Of a DNA stretch of 64,000 nucleotides, positions 1 to 8,585 are shown piece after piece. The position numbers and the translations under genes are program-made. Within the stretch, counting starts at the first letter, position 1. Each line of letters begins with the position of its first letter. A model generated the notes under the pieces. The model searched no databases, was not told the origin of the DNA, and saw only the letters and a list, made by a program, of their open reading frames with translations. Location of the stretch: assembly GCF_036227225.1 (NCBI RefSeq), contig NZ_CP109444.1:7421501-7485500 (forward strand), read 5' to 3'. This stretch comes from Streptomyces sp. NBC_01478. Its GTDB lineage: Bacteria; Actinomycetota; Actinomycetes; Streptomycetales; Streptomycetaceae.

Positions 1-726
1 CTCACCGCTCCCTTCCAGTACCTGCACGCGGACCGGATCTCGCCCGCCGAGTTCTACCCGCGCGACCACCAGGCCGTCATGGGCCGCGGTTTCCTCGGCG
101 TACGCGGCGAACACACCGTCAACTACCTGCGCCTCCACGGCGACGACGCCGTCCCCGAGGGCCCGTTGCGCCACCCGCGTGCCGAGTCCGACCTGCTGCG
201 TGACCAGGCCGCCGCCTGGATGGGCGATCTGTGCCCCGGGGTGGACATCCGGGCGGACGCCATCGAGGGCGCCGACGCCGTGCGCCTCTCGTACGGATTC
301 CAGGGCACGCTCGGTCCCACCAGGCGCCGTCGTCCCAGCAACGTCGGATTCGGCCTCACGTATGTCCTGCCCATCGTGGTCGCCTGCCTTACCGTCCGGC
401 CCGGTTCCCTGGTCCTCCTGGAGAATCCGGAGGCGCATCTGCACCCGATGGGGCAGACCCGGATGGCGGAACTCGCCGCCGCGACTGCCGCGCAGGGCGC
501 TCAGGTGATCATGGAGACGCACAGCGACCACGTCATCAACGGTGTGCGGCTCGCGGTCAAGCAGGGACGCATCGCCCCCGGACAGACGGTGTTCCACTAC
601 TTCCGCGGCGACGGTTCCGGTGCGCAGTTCGTCAGCCCGCGGATCGACTCCGACGGCATGCTCGACCAGTGGCCCGCCGGCTTCTTCGACGAGCTGGAGA
701 ACACGCTCGACCAGCTCATCGGCTGA
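1..726 (+). CDS. C-terminal part of a DUF3696-type AAA/ABC-like ATPase (5' end outside window)
   Basis: The reading frame is open from the first base, so the start and the Walker A motif lie upstream of the window. About 241 residues are visible. Around residue 110 the stretch NVGFGLTYVLPIVVACL resembles the signature region of SMC/OLD-type ATPases. Around residue 138-147 the Walker B-like segment LLENPEAHLHP is followed by the H-loop segment METHSDHVINGVRLA. This order, and the tail FFDELENTLDQLIG, are typical of DUF3696/AAA_21 ATPases found in defence islands (family knowledge). It probably powers or senses something for the helicases encoded downstream on the same strand, with a 54-bp gap to the next gene; that role is inference. 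The ATPase family is fairly certain, the defence role less so. Confidence 0.8.
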   Translation, partial: LTAPFQYLHADRISPAEFYPRDHQAVMGRGFLGVRGEHTVNYLRLHGDDAVPEGPLRHPRAESDLLRDQAAAWMGDLCPGVDIRADAIEGADAVRLSYGFQGTLGPTRRRRPSNVGFGLTYVLPIVVACLTVRPGSLVLLENPEAHLHPMGQTRMAELAAATAAQGAQVIMETHSDHVINGVRLAVKQGRIAPGQTVFHYFRGDGSGAQFVSPRIDSDGMLDQWPAGFFDELENTLDQLIG

Positions 727-780
727 CACCCGCCTGGGGAGGGCGGGACGAGGCGCACACACCATCGCGGAGGGGGAGAC

Positions 781-1725
781 GTGCCGCAGCTGTTCCTGAA
801 CGAGAAGTCCTGTGAGACGACAGCCGATGCGGAGCGGGTCAATAGTGCCATGACCGAGCTGGTGAGGGCCATCGTCGCCGTCGCGGGCGTGGACCGTCCC
901 GGCACGGTACTGGTCGCCCGCGAACCGGTGAAGGCCTTACAGCTCGCCAAGGGCCATCCCATCGCCAAGTGGATCGGTACCCCGGGTACCAAGGAGCTGT
1001 GGCAGCGGCTGCTGGTCATGCAGACCAAGTACCCGCACGAGGACGCCTTTCCCGAGGGGGAGACCTTCTCCGACGTGGCCTACAGCCACGACGGCGTACC
1101 CGTGACCGGGCTGGGGGCAGCGCACCTGATGGGCGGCGTAGGCGTCTCACTGCCTTTGGATGCCCGCTGGGACGCGGACCGGATCACCCTCGAACGGGAG
1201 GAACTCCTCGACGGCGAGGACGGCGGTTCGGCGCTCACGGAGGTCGAGATCCGGCACGCCGCCACCCGTGAGCACGTCGCCTCGCACCTGCCTTGGATAC
1301 GCGAAGAGCAGGAAGCCGCCCTGCGCGGTGACCTGAGCGCCATCCGGACCGGCGCGGAGCTGTGGGAGCGCTGTGTCGAACTCTTCCCCCACCTCCTGTT
1401 CCTGCCCCATGTGGAAGCGCAGGTGCGGGGGCTGAAGCAGTACTGGGTCCACCCCGTCCGCAAGCGGCTCGCGGAGATGGACGGCGCGGTCCTGGACTGG
1501 GACGCCGCGACCGAGCCGGACGGACCCGAGTGGGGGTCGATCGTGACGCCGGAGCATCCGGGACGCAAGCGCGAGTACTGCCTCTTCACCGACCTGGACG
1601 GTGAGCCGAGGTACTTCGGCACCCACCTGCGCTTCACACCCGACGAGGGGCGGGTGCACTTCCGGTTCGTGAAGGAGACCCGGCGGGTCCACATCGCCCA
1701 CATCGGGCGGAAACTCGGAATTTGA
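781..1725 (+). CDS. Uncharacterised 314-aa protein of the putative defence operon
   Basis: The GTG start at 781 follows a GGAGGGGGAGA ribosome-binding sequence. I do not recognise the family. The protein has no signal peptide or membrane segment. It begins with a mixed helical region (residues 15-70), has an acidic middle, and ends in a short beta-rich, basic tail containing HFRFVKETRRVHIAHIGRKL. Its position between the DUF3696 ATPase and the giant helicase, all on one strand with short gaps (54 and 89 bp), suggests a specific partner of those proteins. Codon 53 (bases 937-939) is TTA, a very rare leucine codon in Streptomyces read by the bldA tRNA, so translation may be restricted to late growth. 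Function unknown. Confidence 0.75.
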   Translation: MPQLFLNEKSCETTADAERVNSAMTELVRAIVAVAGVDRPGTVLVAREPVKALQLAKGHPIAKWIGTPGTKELWQRLLVMQTKYPHEDAFPEGETFSDVAYSHDGVPVTGLGAAHLMGGVGVSLPLDARWDADRITLEREELLDGEDGGSALTEVEIRHAATREHVASHLPWIREEQEAALRGDLSAIRTGAELWERCVELFPHLLFLPHVEAQVRGLKQYWVHPVRKRLAEMDGAVLDWDAATEPDGPEWGSIVTPEHPGRKREYCLFTDLDGEPRYFGTHLRFTPDEGRVHFRFVKETRRVHIAHIGRKLGI

Positions 1726-1764
1726 GCGCCCACGGGGGTCAGCCCGGCCGCCCCGACTAACGTA

Positions 1765-1788
1765 GCCGGTGAACGGCCGCCCACCGGC
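1765..1788 (+). other. Small hairpin in the gap before the giant helicase gene
   Basis: GCCGGTG (1765-1771) and CACCGGC (1782-1788) form a perfect 7-bp stem around a 10-nt loop in the 89-bp gap between the 314-aa protein and the helicase. No T-run follows, so a terminator is unlikely. It could stabilise or attenuate the message. Confidence 0.35.
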
Positions 1789-1814
1789 CCCACCAGCACC
1801 AAGAAGGAGCGCGC

Positions 1815-4800
1815 GTGCGTCCCACCCTCGCCGCCGACCAGGTACGGGACAGTCTGAGCCAGTACCTCGCGACGACGTACGCGCTGGCCGACGAGAGCAC
1901 GCGCCGGGCCCTGGAGAACTTCCTCGGCGACCCCGAGGACGGCATCTTCCGCGGCCCCTACCTCCGCGTCCGCACACCGTTCCGGACCGCCGACGGCACG
2001 GACTGGAAGCGGCACCTGACCTGGTACCCCGACCTGACCCCGTACCGGCACCAGGAGCGGGTCTGGGAACGACTGTCCACGCTGCACGGTCCGGCGCGGC
2101 CTACCCTCGTCACCACCGGCACCGGGTCCGGGAAGACCGAGTCGTTCCTGATTCCGCTGCTCGACCACTGCTACCGCGCACGGCAGGCCGGCCGGGAGGG
2201 CGTCAAAGCGATCCTGCTCTACCCCATGAACGCCCTCGCCACCGACCAGGCCCACCGCATCGGTGAGCGGCTCGGCGATCCCAAGGACACCCGGCTGCGC
2301 GACGCGGGCGTGCGGGCCGCGCTCTACATCGGCGACACGCCGTCGCAGGAGTTCAAGCAGGCCAACCCGATGATCACCGTCGACCGGGACGAGATCCGGC
2401 GCACCGTACCGGACATCCTGATCACCAACTACAAGATGCTCGACCTGCTCCTCCAGCGGCCCGAGGACCGGCGGCTGTGGCAGGACCCGGCGCTCGCCTA
2501 CGTCGTCCTTGACGAGTTCCACACCTACGACGGCGCCCAGGGCACGGACGTCGCGATGCTGCTGCGCCGCCTCGGGTCGGTCACCGGGCTTGCCGAAACC
2601 GGCCGCCCACTGGGGCCGGTCTGCCCCGTCGCCACCTCCGCCACCCTCGGCGAGAACGGCACCGGCAACGGCCGGGTGGGCATGAGGGAAGTCGCCGAGC
2701 AGGTCTTCGGCGTACCGTTCCCGCCCGACGCGGTCGTGGGCGAGGACCGGCGCTCCACCAAGGACTTCACCGGCGAGAGCGACTTCGGCCTGCCGTTCCC
2801 CTCGCCCGAGGAGGTCGACGCTCTCGGCGACCCCACCCGTGACGCCGGCGCCATGGACGACCTCGTGGCCGGGTTCACCGGTCTGAGCGGACCGAGCCCC
2901 GAGGAACTCGGGGCCGTGCTGCGCCGCCACCGGCTGACCGCGGCCGTCCTGGAGATCCTCGACGGCACCCCGAAGACCCTCGCCGAGATCACCGAGGTAC
3001 TGCCCCGCTACGCCTACCACTGGGGCGTGGCCGTACAGCAGCGCCCGCGTCTCGCCGCCCGCGCCCTCGCCCGCTACGTCGCCCTCCTGTCGTACGCCCG
3101 CGACCCGGAGCACCCCGGACGGCCGTTGCTGTCCGTCGAGATTCACCACTGGGTCCGCTCCGTATCCCGGGTGCTGCGCGGCATCGGCGTGGCACGCGCC
3201 GAGTTCCGCTGGGACGACGAACGGGTGACCGCCCGCGGGGGCCTGGCCCACAAGGGCCCGGGCCCGGCCGCCCGGCGCTCCCCTTACGACGGGGAGGAAG
3301 CGGCCCTACCGCTCGACGCCGCCGGACAGGGGGTCGTACCCGCCGACGACAGTGCGCCGCCGCCCGCCGAGGTCTTCCTGCCGGCCGTCTTCTGCCGAGA
3401 GTGCGGACGTTCCGGCTGGGCCGCGTACTCACCGGAGGTCGACCCCGCCGACCTCGACCTGAACGCTACGAAGATCCGCCGCGCCTCGGTCGGGCGCGAC
3501 AAACGCCGGGTGCGCAACATGATCGCTGCGACCCCGCGCGAGGTGCACCAGGCGGCCTACGGGGCCGGACCCGAACGCCGGCGCGGCGGATCCACCGTAA
3601 TGGTCCTGGAGGGCAGCGGCGGACGGCTGCGGCCCCTGTCGCCCGAGACCGACTTCACCGACGCGGAGGGTCCGGAGGACGCGGACGGGCCGCTTCGGCC
3701 ACGGGCCCCGCACAACGCCGCGTTCGTCCACGCCGACCTCGCGGGCGAACGGGCCGCCGAACGCGACCAGTGCCCCGCCTGCCACACCGCCAACTCCATC
3801 CGATACCTCGGCACCGGCCTCGCCGCGCTCGCCGCCGCCGCCATCACCCAGCTCTTCACCGGCGGCGAACTCGACAGGAACCTCAAGGAGAACAAGACCC
3901 TTCTCTTCAACGACTCCGTCCAGGACGCCGCCCACCGCGCCGGATACGTCGCCAGCCGCTCCTACACGTTCTCGCTGCGCGCCCTCCTCGCCAGCCGCAT
4001 CGACGAGAACGAACCGATCACCCTGAACGACCTGGCCGCCGACCTGATAGAGGATGTCGTCGACAGCAAGGCCGTGCAGGCCGCCGTCATCCCGCCGGAC
4101 CTGCACCCGGTGCGGGGCGTGGACACGCTGCTGTCCGGCCGCAGCCGTGGCTCCAGACCCACGTGGGAACTGATCGCGCAGCGCCTGGCGTTCGCCACCG
4201 TCATGGAGTTCGGTCTGCGGTCCCGGCAGGGCCGCACCCTGGAACTCACCCGCACCGTCGCCGCCGACGTGCCCCTGACGGACCCGGATGCCGCGGCGGA
4301 CCTCGTACGGGAGCTCCTGCTCACCACGCCTGGAGAGATCGCCTTCGCGGACGGGTCGGTCCCCGGGCCCGACCAGTACGTCGGATTCTTGCGCGGTCTG
4401 CTGGAACGCATGCGCATCCGGGGTGCCGTCCGACACGCCTGGCTGGACCCCTGGCTGGACCAGGCCGGGGTGCGCCGGTGGGCGATCTGGGGCGGGCGCG
4501 AGACCGGGATGCCCGCCTTCCCCCGGGGCGTGTCTGCGCCCGCCTTCCTCCTCGGCACTCCCAAACAGGGCAGCGAGGACTTCGACGTACTCACTGGCCG
4601 CCTCGGCTGGTACCAGGACTGGGCCGTACGTTCCCTCGGCCTGCGACCGGACACGGCCGCCGCCTTCCTGACACGGCTGCTGCCCGCGCTCGCCGACCTG
4701 GGCGTCGTCTCCGTACGCACCGCGCTCGACGGCGCCACCCGCGTCTACGGACTCCAGCCCGGCCATATCCAGGTCCGCAAACTCGCCGACGACGCCCTTC

Positions 4801-7800
4801 CCGACGCCACCGCGCACTGTCCGCAGTGCTTCTGGGAACAGACCGTCCACCCAGACCTCGCCGACCAGTGGCACGGTCGGCCCTGCCCCCGCTATCGCTG
4901 CGACGGCATCCTGAACATCGGCCGTGACCTGGACAGCGGACTGCGTCAGCGGGACTTCACCGACGACTTCTACCGGCGCATGTACCGCGAGGCCGGCGTC
5001 TTCACCATCAACACCGCCGAGCACACCGGTGCCCTCAGCCGCGCCCGGCGCGAGACGGTGGAGAAGGCCTTCCGCGACGGAATCGACGTCCACTACGCCA
5101 ACCCGCAGGTGCTGTCCTGCACCCCCACCCTCGAACTCGGCATCGACATCGGCGATCTCTCCGCCGTCGTTCTGGCCTCCCTGCCCAAGGGCCCGGCCAA
5201 CTACATCCAGCGCGTCGGACGGGCGGGCCGCGCCACCGGCAACGCCTATCTGCTGACCATGGTCGACCGGGGCCCGCGCGACCGTTATTATCTCGAAGAT
5301 CCTCGACTCATGATCGCCGGGGACGTCCTGCCGCCCGGCTGCTACCTGTCCGCCGCCGAGATCCTGCGCCGCCAATACCTGGCCCACCTCCTCGACCTCG
5401 CGGGCGCCGGACGGCTCACCGCTCCCGACGGGACGCCCCTGCGGCCACTGCCGGCACGCGCCACCGAACTGTTCGGAACCTCGGCCTGGCAGGCCGAGTT
5501 CGCCGAAGCCGCCCTCGCCGACGGCCCTCAGCTCGTACGGAACTTCCTGGACCTCTTCCCGTCCTACGACGAGACTCGTGGCACCGGCGTCGACCCACAG
5601 GCCCGCGCGGCCCTCGTCACCTACGCCACCGACCCGGGCGAAGACGGACTCGGCGGTGCCCTGCAATCGGCGCGCCGGCGCTGGGAGGACCGCCGCGCCG
5701 AACTCCAGCGCCGGACCGAGGCCATCGACCGGGCGCACGGACTGCTCGTCGCCGGCGACCCAGACCACGAACGGCAGGGCCGTGAACTGCGTGCCGAACG
5801 CCGGGACGTGGCACGTGTAGCCCGCGACATCGTCCGTACCACCGCGCACGGCGCGCTTGTCGATCTCGGTCTGCTGCCCAACTACAGCCTGATCGATTCC
5901 GCCACCGAACTCGAAGCCACTCTCACCTGGACCGAGAAGACCGCCGACGGCCGGCGCGAGAACCACAACAAGACCATCCCGCACCGCCGTCCCGCCCGCC
6001 TCGCCCTCACCGAGTTCGCGCCCGGCAACCACTACTACGCGCAGGGCTACAAGCACCGCGTCACCGGACTGGACATCGGTAGTTCCGGCCGCCCGGCCTG
6101 GCTCTGGTGGCGGATCTGCCCCGACTGCGGCCACGTCCGCACCCACCGGGCCGAACAGGACGCCTCCCTCTGCCCGCGCTGCCGCTCTGCGGCCATCGGA
6201 GACGTCGGCTGCCTGCACAAGGTGCTGGTACCGCGCCGCGTTACCTCCCGGGACGAACGCGACGACGTCCGCGTACGCGACGACAGCGACGAACGGGAGC
6301 GGCGGCATTACACCGTCGTCCCCGCCGTCGACATCGACGCGCGCGATGTCGAACAGGCCTGGAAACACCAACACGCCACCTTCGGCTGGGAGTTCACCAG
6401 ACAGGCGCACATCCGCCACATCAACGTCGGAGCCACCCGAGTGGAGGGCGGCACCGATACGGCCTTCGCCGGACGGGAGATCCGCCTCAACCCCTTCTGG
6501 GTGTGCGACGCGTGTGGCTTCGCCGACCCGGACGGCGGACCCGCCGTGCACGACGCGGGCGACACGTCCACGACCGCCAAGTACCACCGGCCCTGGTGCC
6601 CCAGGCGTCGTGCCGATGCCGCCACGGCACGACGGGGCGAACGGGTCCTGCTCGCCCACGAACTGCGCACCGATGCCCTGCGCATCCTCATCCCCGCTGT
6701 CACCGCGTACACCCAGGAACGCCTCGCGTCCTTCAAGGCGCTGCTGCTGGCCGGTATCGCCCGCAGCTACGGCGGCGACCCCGACCACCTCGCCGTCGTC
6801 ACGGACTCCATGCCCGACGAGGGTGGCGAGGCGGCGCACCGCCGCCATTTCCTCGTGCTGTACGACACCCTCCCCGGCGGCACCGGATATCTGCACCGCC
6901 TCGCCGGCCGGGACGGACTCAAGGGCGTTCTGGAGGACGCACGCGAGGTCGTCGAGACCTGTGTGTGCGTGACACAGGGCCGGACCGCCTGCCACCGCTG
7001 CCTGCTGCGGCACGTCACCGACAGCGAGTACGAACTCGTCTCCCGCGAGCATGCCCTGGACATGCTGGGCGACCTGTTCGGCCGGACCGCCGACGGGTGG
7101 AGCGTCGGACCGGTCGCCACCACGCGGGACATCACCCTGGTCCACCAGGTGGAGAGCGAACTGGAGGCCCTCTTCCGGCGCGGGCTGCTGGAGTGGGCCG
7201 AGCAGGTGGACGACGTCAGCGTCCGCACCGCGCTCACCGCCGACGGCACCAGGGACACCACCCTGCGCTTCACCGCACCCGACGGAACCGTCCGCGGCTG
7301 GCGGATGGAGACCCAGACCCCGCTCGGCTTCACCCGGCCGGACGTCGTCTTCCGCAGCACCGACGACGACCGCCGCGTCGCCGTCTACCTCGACGGGTAC
7401 CGCTATCACGCGAGCCCCGCGCACCTCACCGCCGAGGAGGACACGGCCAAGCGCACCCGGCTGCGCACGGAGGGCTGGCAGGTCTTCCAGCTCACCTGGG
7501 ACGACGTGCGGGCCTGGACCGGGCAGGCCAGGCCGCCCGCCGACCCCGCGTGGAAGCCGTACCCGAACACGGCGCAGAAGGCGGCCATGGACGTTCACCG
7601 GCGCATGCACGCCGGAGACACCCGCGACCTGCCGCGCCTGATGTGGGCCAACCCGGTGGACACACTGATCGGCTACCTCACCGACCCCGACCCCGGCCTG
7701 TGGCGGCGGCGCACCCAGAGCACGCTCGCCGGCTTCGCCGCCGTGTCGGCCACCAGCAGAGCCCTGACCGACGGCGAGGACATCGCACGCGGGATCGGCG

Positions 7801-8585
7801 AGGCGCTGCATGGGCGGCGGCTCGCCGGGGGACATGGTGCCGTCCAGGTCATGGCGACCCGGGACACGTCGGGATGCCCGCTCACCATCGTGCTCGACCT
7901 GCGCAGGGGACAGACCGGGGCGGCCTGGACGGCGCTGACCGTACTCGACGACGACACAGAAACGGCCGCGGAGGACGAGGCCGCCCATCGCAGGCGCTGG
8001 CAGGCATGGCTGTACTGGAGCAACCTGCTCCAGTTCCTCGACGCGGGCGAGGGGGACGGAGTCCAGCTCACGACGGGCATGCTGCCCGGATTCGACCCGG
8101 CCGGGTTGGCGGTGACCGGGGGAGCCGGATGGCTCACCTCGCAGCGCCGGGCGCACGAAGCGGCGGCGGGCGGGCCGGTGCCGGAAACGGACCGAGCGGG
8201 CGCCGCCGAGCAGGCCCCCGCGGCTGTACGCGATCCGGCCTGGGACGAGGTCATCGAGTTCCTCGTCGACGATCCCGGGCTGCCCGCTCTCGCCCGGTCG
8301 CTCGCCGACCGGGGCCTGCCCGCACCGGAGGCCGGCTTCGAGCTGGGAGCAGCCGCCTGGCCCGCCGAACTCGCCTGGCCCGCCCCGCGCGTAGGCGTCG
8401 TTCTCGCACACCGGCCGGACCCGGTGACCGCACGGGACATCGACGCCGAACAACGGGACCGGGTCTACCGGGAGGCGGGCTGGCAGGTCCGTACCGCGAC
8501 GGAATGGGACGCTGACGAACTCGCCCGGCTGGTGAACGGCGACGCACCCAGGGCGACGAACGAGCACGAGGAGAACGAGCGATGA
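1815..8585 (+). CDS. Giant DEAD-like SF2 helicase with zinc clusters, DUF1998-like region and nuclease-like domain (DruE/DISARM-like)
   Basis: This is a 2256-aa predicted ATP-dependent DNA helicase/translocase. Helicase motifs are visible: TTGTGSGKTES with K107, DEFH at 233-236 instead of DEAH, VATSATLGE near 272, and QRVGRAGR at 1132-1139. The two helicase lobes are separated by a very long insertion. CxxC-type pairs occur near residues 526, 652, 1003, 1435 and 1565. A DUF1998-like end shows DTLPGGTGYLHRLA (about 1684) and CHRC (1726-1729). About residues 1840-1900 resemble a Vsr/DUF559-type nuclease core: D1843, D1860 and H1865 in YLDGYRYH, then GWQVFQLTW. The last 350 residues are unassigned. 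The size and helicase-DUF1998 layout match DruE of Druantia and are related to DISARM DrmA/DrmB (family knowledge). Start GTG at 1815 follows AAGGAG. The stop overlaps the next gene (ATGA), implying translational coupling. Confidence 0.88.
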   Translation: MRPTLAADQVRDSLSQYLATTYALADESTRRALENFLGDPEDGIFRGPYLRVRTPFRTADGTDWKRHLTWYPDLTPYRHQERVWERLSTLHGPARPTLVTTGTGSGKTESFLIPLLDHCYRARQAGREGVKAILLYPMNALATDQAHRIGERLGDPKDTRLRDAGVRAALYIGDTPSQEFKQANPMITVDRDEIRRTVPDILITNYKMLDLLLQRPEDRRLWQDPALAYVVLDEFHTYDGAQGTDVAMLLRRLGSVTGLAETGRPLGPVCPVATSATLGENGTGNGRVGMREVAEQVFGVPFPPDAVVGEDRRSTKDFTGESDFGLPFPSPEEVDALGDPTRDAGAMDDLVAGFTGLSGPSPEELGAVLRRHRLTAAVLEILDGTPKTLAEITEVLPRYAYHWGVAVQQRPRLAARALARYVALLSYARDPEHPGRPLLSVEIHHWVRSVSRVLRGIGVARAEFRWDDERVTARGGLAHKGPGPAARRSPYDGEEAALPLDAAGQGVVPADDSAPPPAEVFLPAVFCRECGRSGWAAYSPEVDPADLDLNATKIRRASVGRDKRRVRNMIAATPREVHQAAYGAGPERRRGGSTVMVLEGSGGRLRPLSPETDFTDAEGPEDADGPLRPRAPHNAAFVHADLAGERAAERDQCPACHTANSIRYLGTGLAALAAAAITQLFTGGELDRNLKENKTLLFNDSVQDAAHRAGYVASRSYTFSLRALLASRIDENEPITLNDLAADLIEDVVDSKAVQAAVIPPDLHPVRGVDTLLSGRSRGSRPTWELIAQRLAFATVMEFGLRSRQGRTLELTRTVAADVPLTDPDAAADLVRELLLTTPGEIAFADGSVPGPDQYVGFLRGLLERMRIRGAVRHAWLDPWLDQAGVRRWAIWGGRETGMPAFPRGVSAPAFLLGTPKQGSEDFDVLTGRLGWYQDWAVRSLGLRPDTAAAFLTRLLPALADLGVVSVRTALDGATRVYGLQPGHIQVRKLADDALPDATAHCPQCFWEQTVHPDLADQWHGRPCPRYRCDGILNIGRDLDSGLRQRDFTDDFYRRMYREAGVFTINTAEHTGALSRARRETVEKAFRDGIDVHYANPQVLSCTPTLELGIDIGDLSAVVLASLPKGPANYIQRVGRAGRATGNAYLLTMVDRGPRDRYYLEDPRLMIAGDVLPPGCYLSAAEILRRQYLAHLLDLAGAGRLTAPDGTPLRPLPARATELFGTSAWQAEFAEAALADGPQLVRNFLDLFPSYDETRGTGVDPQARAALVTYATDPGEDGLGGALQSARRRWEDRRAELQRRTEAIDRAHGLLVAGDPDHERQGRELRAERRDVARVARDIVRTTAHGALVDLGLLPNYSLIDSATELEATLTWTEKTADGRRENHNKTIPHRRPARLALTEFAPGNHYYAQGYKHRVTGLDIGSSGRPAWLWWRICPDCGHVRTHRAEQDASLCPRCRSAAIGDVGCLHKVLVPRRVTSRDERDDVRVRDDSDERERRHYTVVPAVDIDARDVEQAWKHQHATFGWEFTRQAHIRHINVGATRVEGGTDTAFAGREIRLNPFWVCDACGFADPDGGPAVHDAGDTSTTAKYHRPWCPRRRADAATARRGERVLLAHELRTDALRILIPAVTAYTQERLASFKALLLAGIARSYGGDPDHLAVVTDSMPDEGGEAAHRRHFLVLYDTLPGGTGYLHRLAGRDGLKGVLEDAREVVETCVCVTQGRTACHRCLLRHVTDSEYELVSREHALDMLGDLFGRTADGWSVGPVATTRDITLVHQVESELEALFRRGLLEWAEQVDDVSVRTALTADGTRDTTLRFTAPDGTVRGWRMETQTPLGFTRPDVVFRSTDDDRRVAVYLDGYRYHASPAHLTAEEDTAKRTRLRTEGWQVFQLTWDDVRAWTGQARPPADPAWKPYPNTAQKAAMDVHRRMHAGDTRDLPRLMWANPVDTLIGYLTDPDPGLWRRRTQSTLAGFAAVSATSRALTDGEDIARGIGEALHGRRLAGGHGAVQVMATRDTSGCPLTIVLDLRRGQTGAAWTALTVLDDDTETAAEDEAAHRRRWQAWLYWSNLLQFLDAGEGDGVQLTTGMLPGFDPAGLAVTGGAGWLTSQRRAHEAAAGGPVPETDRAGAAEQAPAAVRDPAWDEVIEFLVDDPGLPALARSLADRGLPAPEAGFELGAAAWPAELAWPAPRVGVVLAHRPDPVTARDIDAEQRDRVYREAGWQVRTATEWDADELARLVNGDAPRATNEHEENER

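Noticed and set aside
3429..8567. A 1712-codon open frame on the minus strand opposite the giant helicase
   Set aside because: It has no recognisable domains, is rich in Gly/Val/Arg/Ala and mirrors the high third-position GC of the helicase gene; this is a typical antisense artefact in high-GC DNA.
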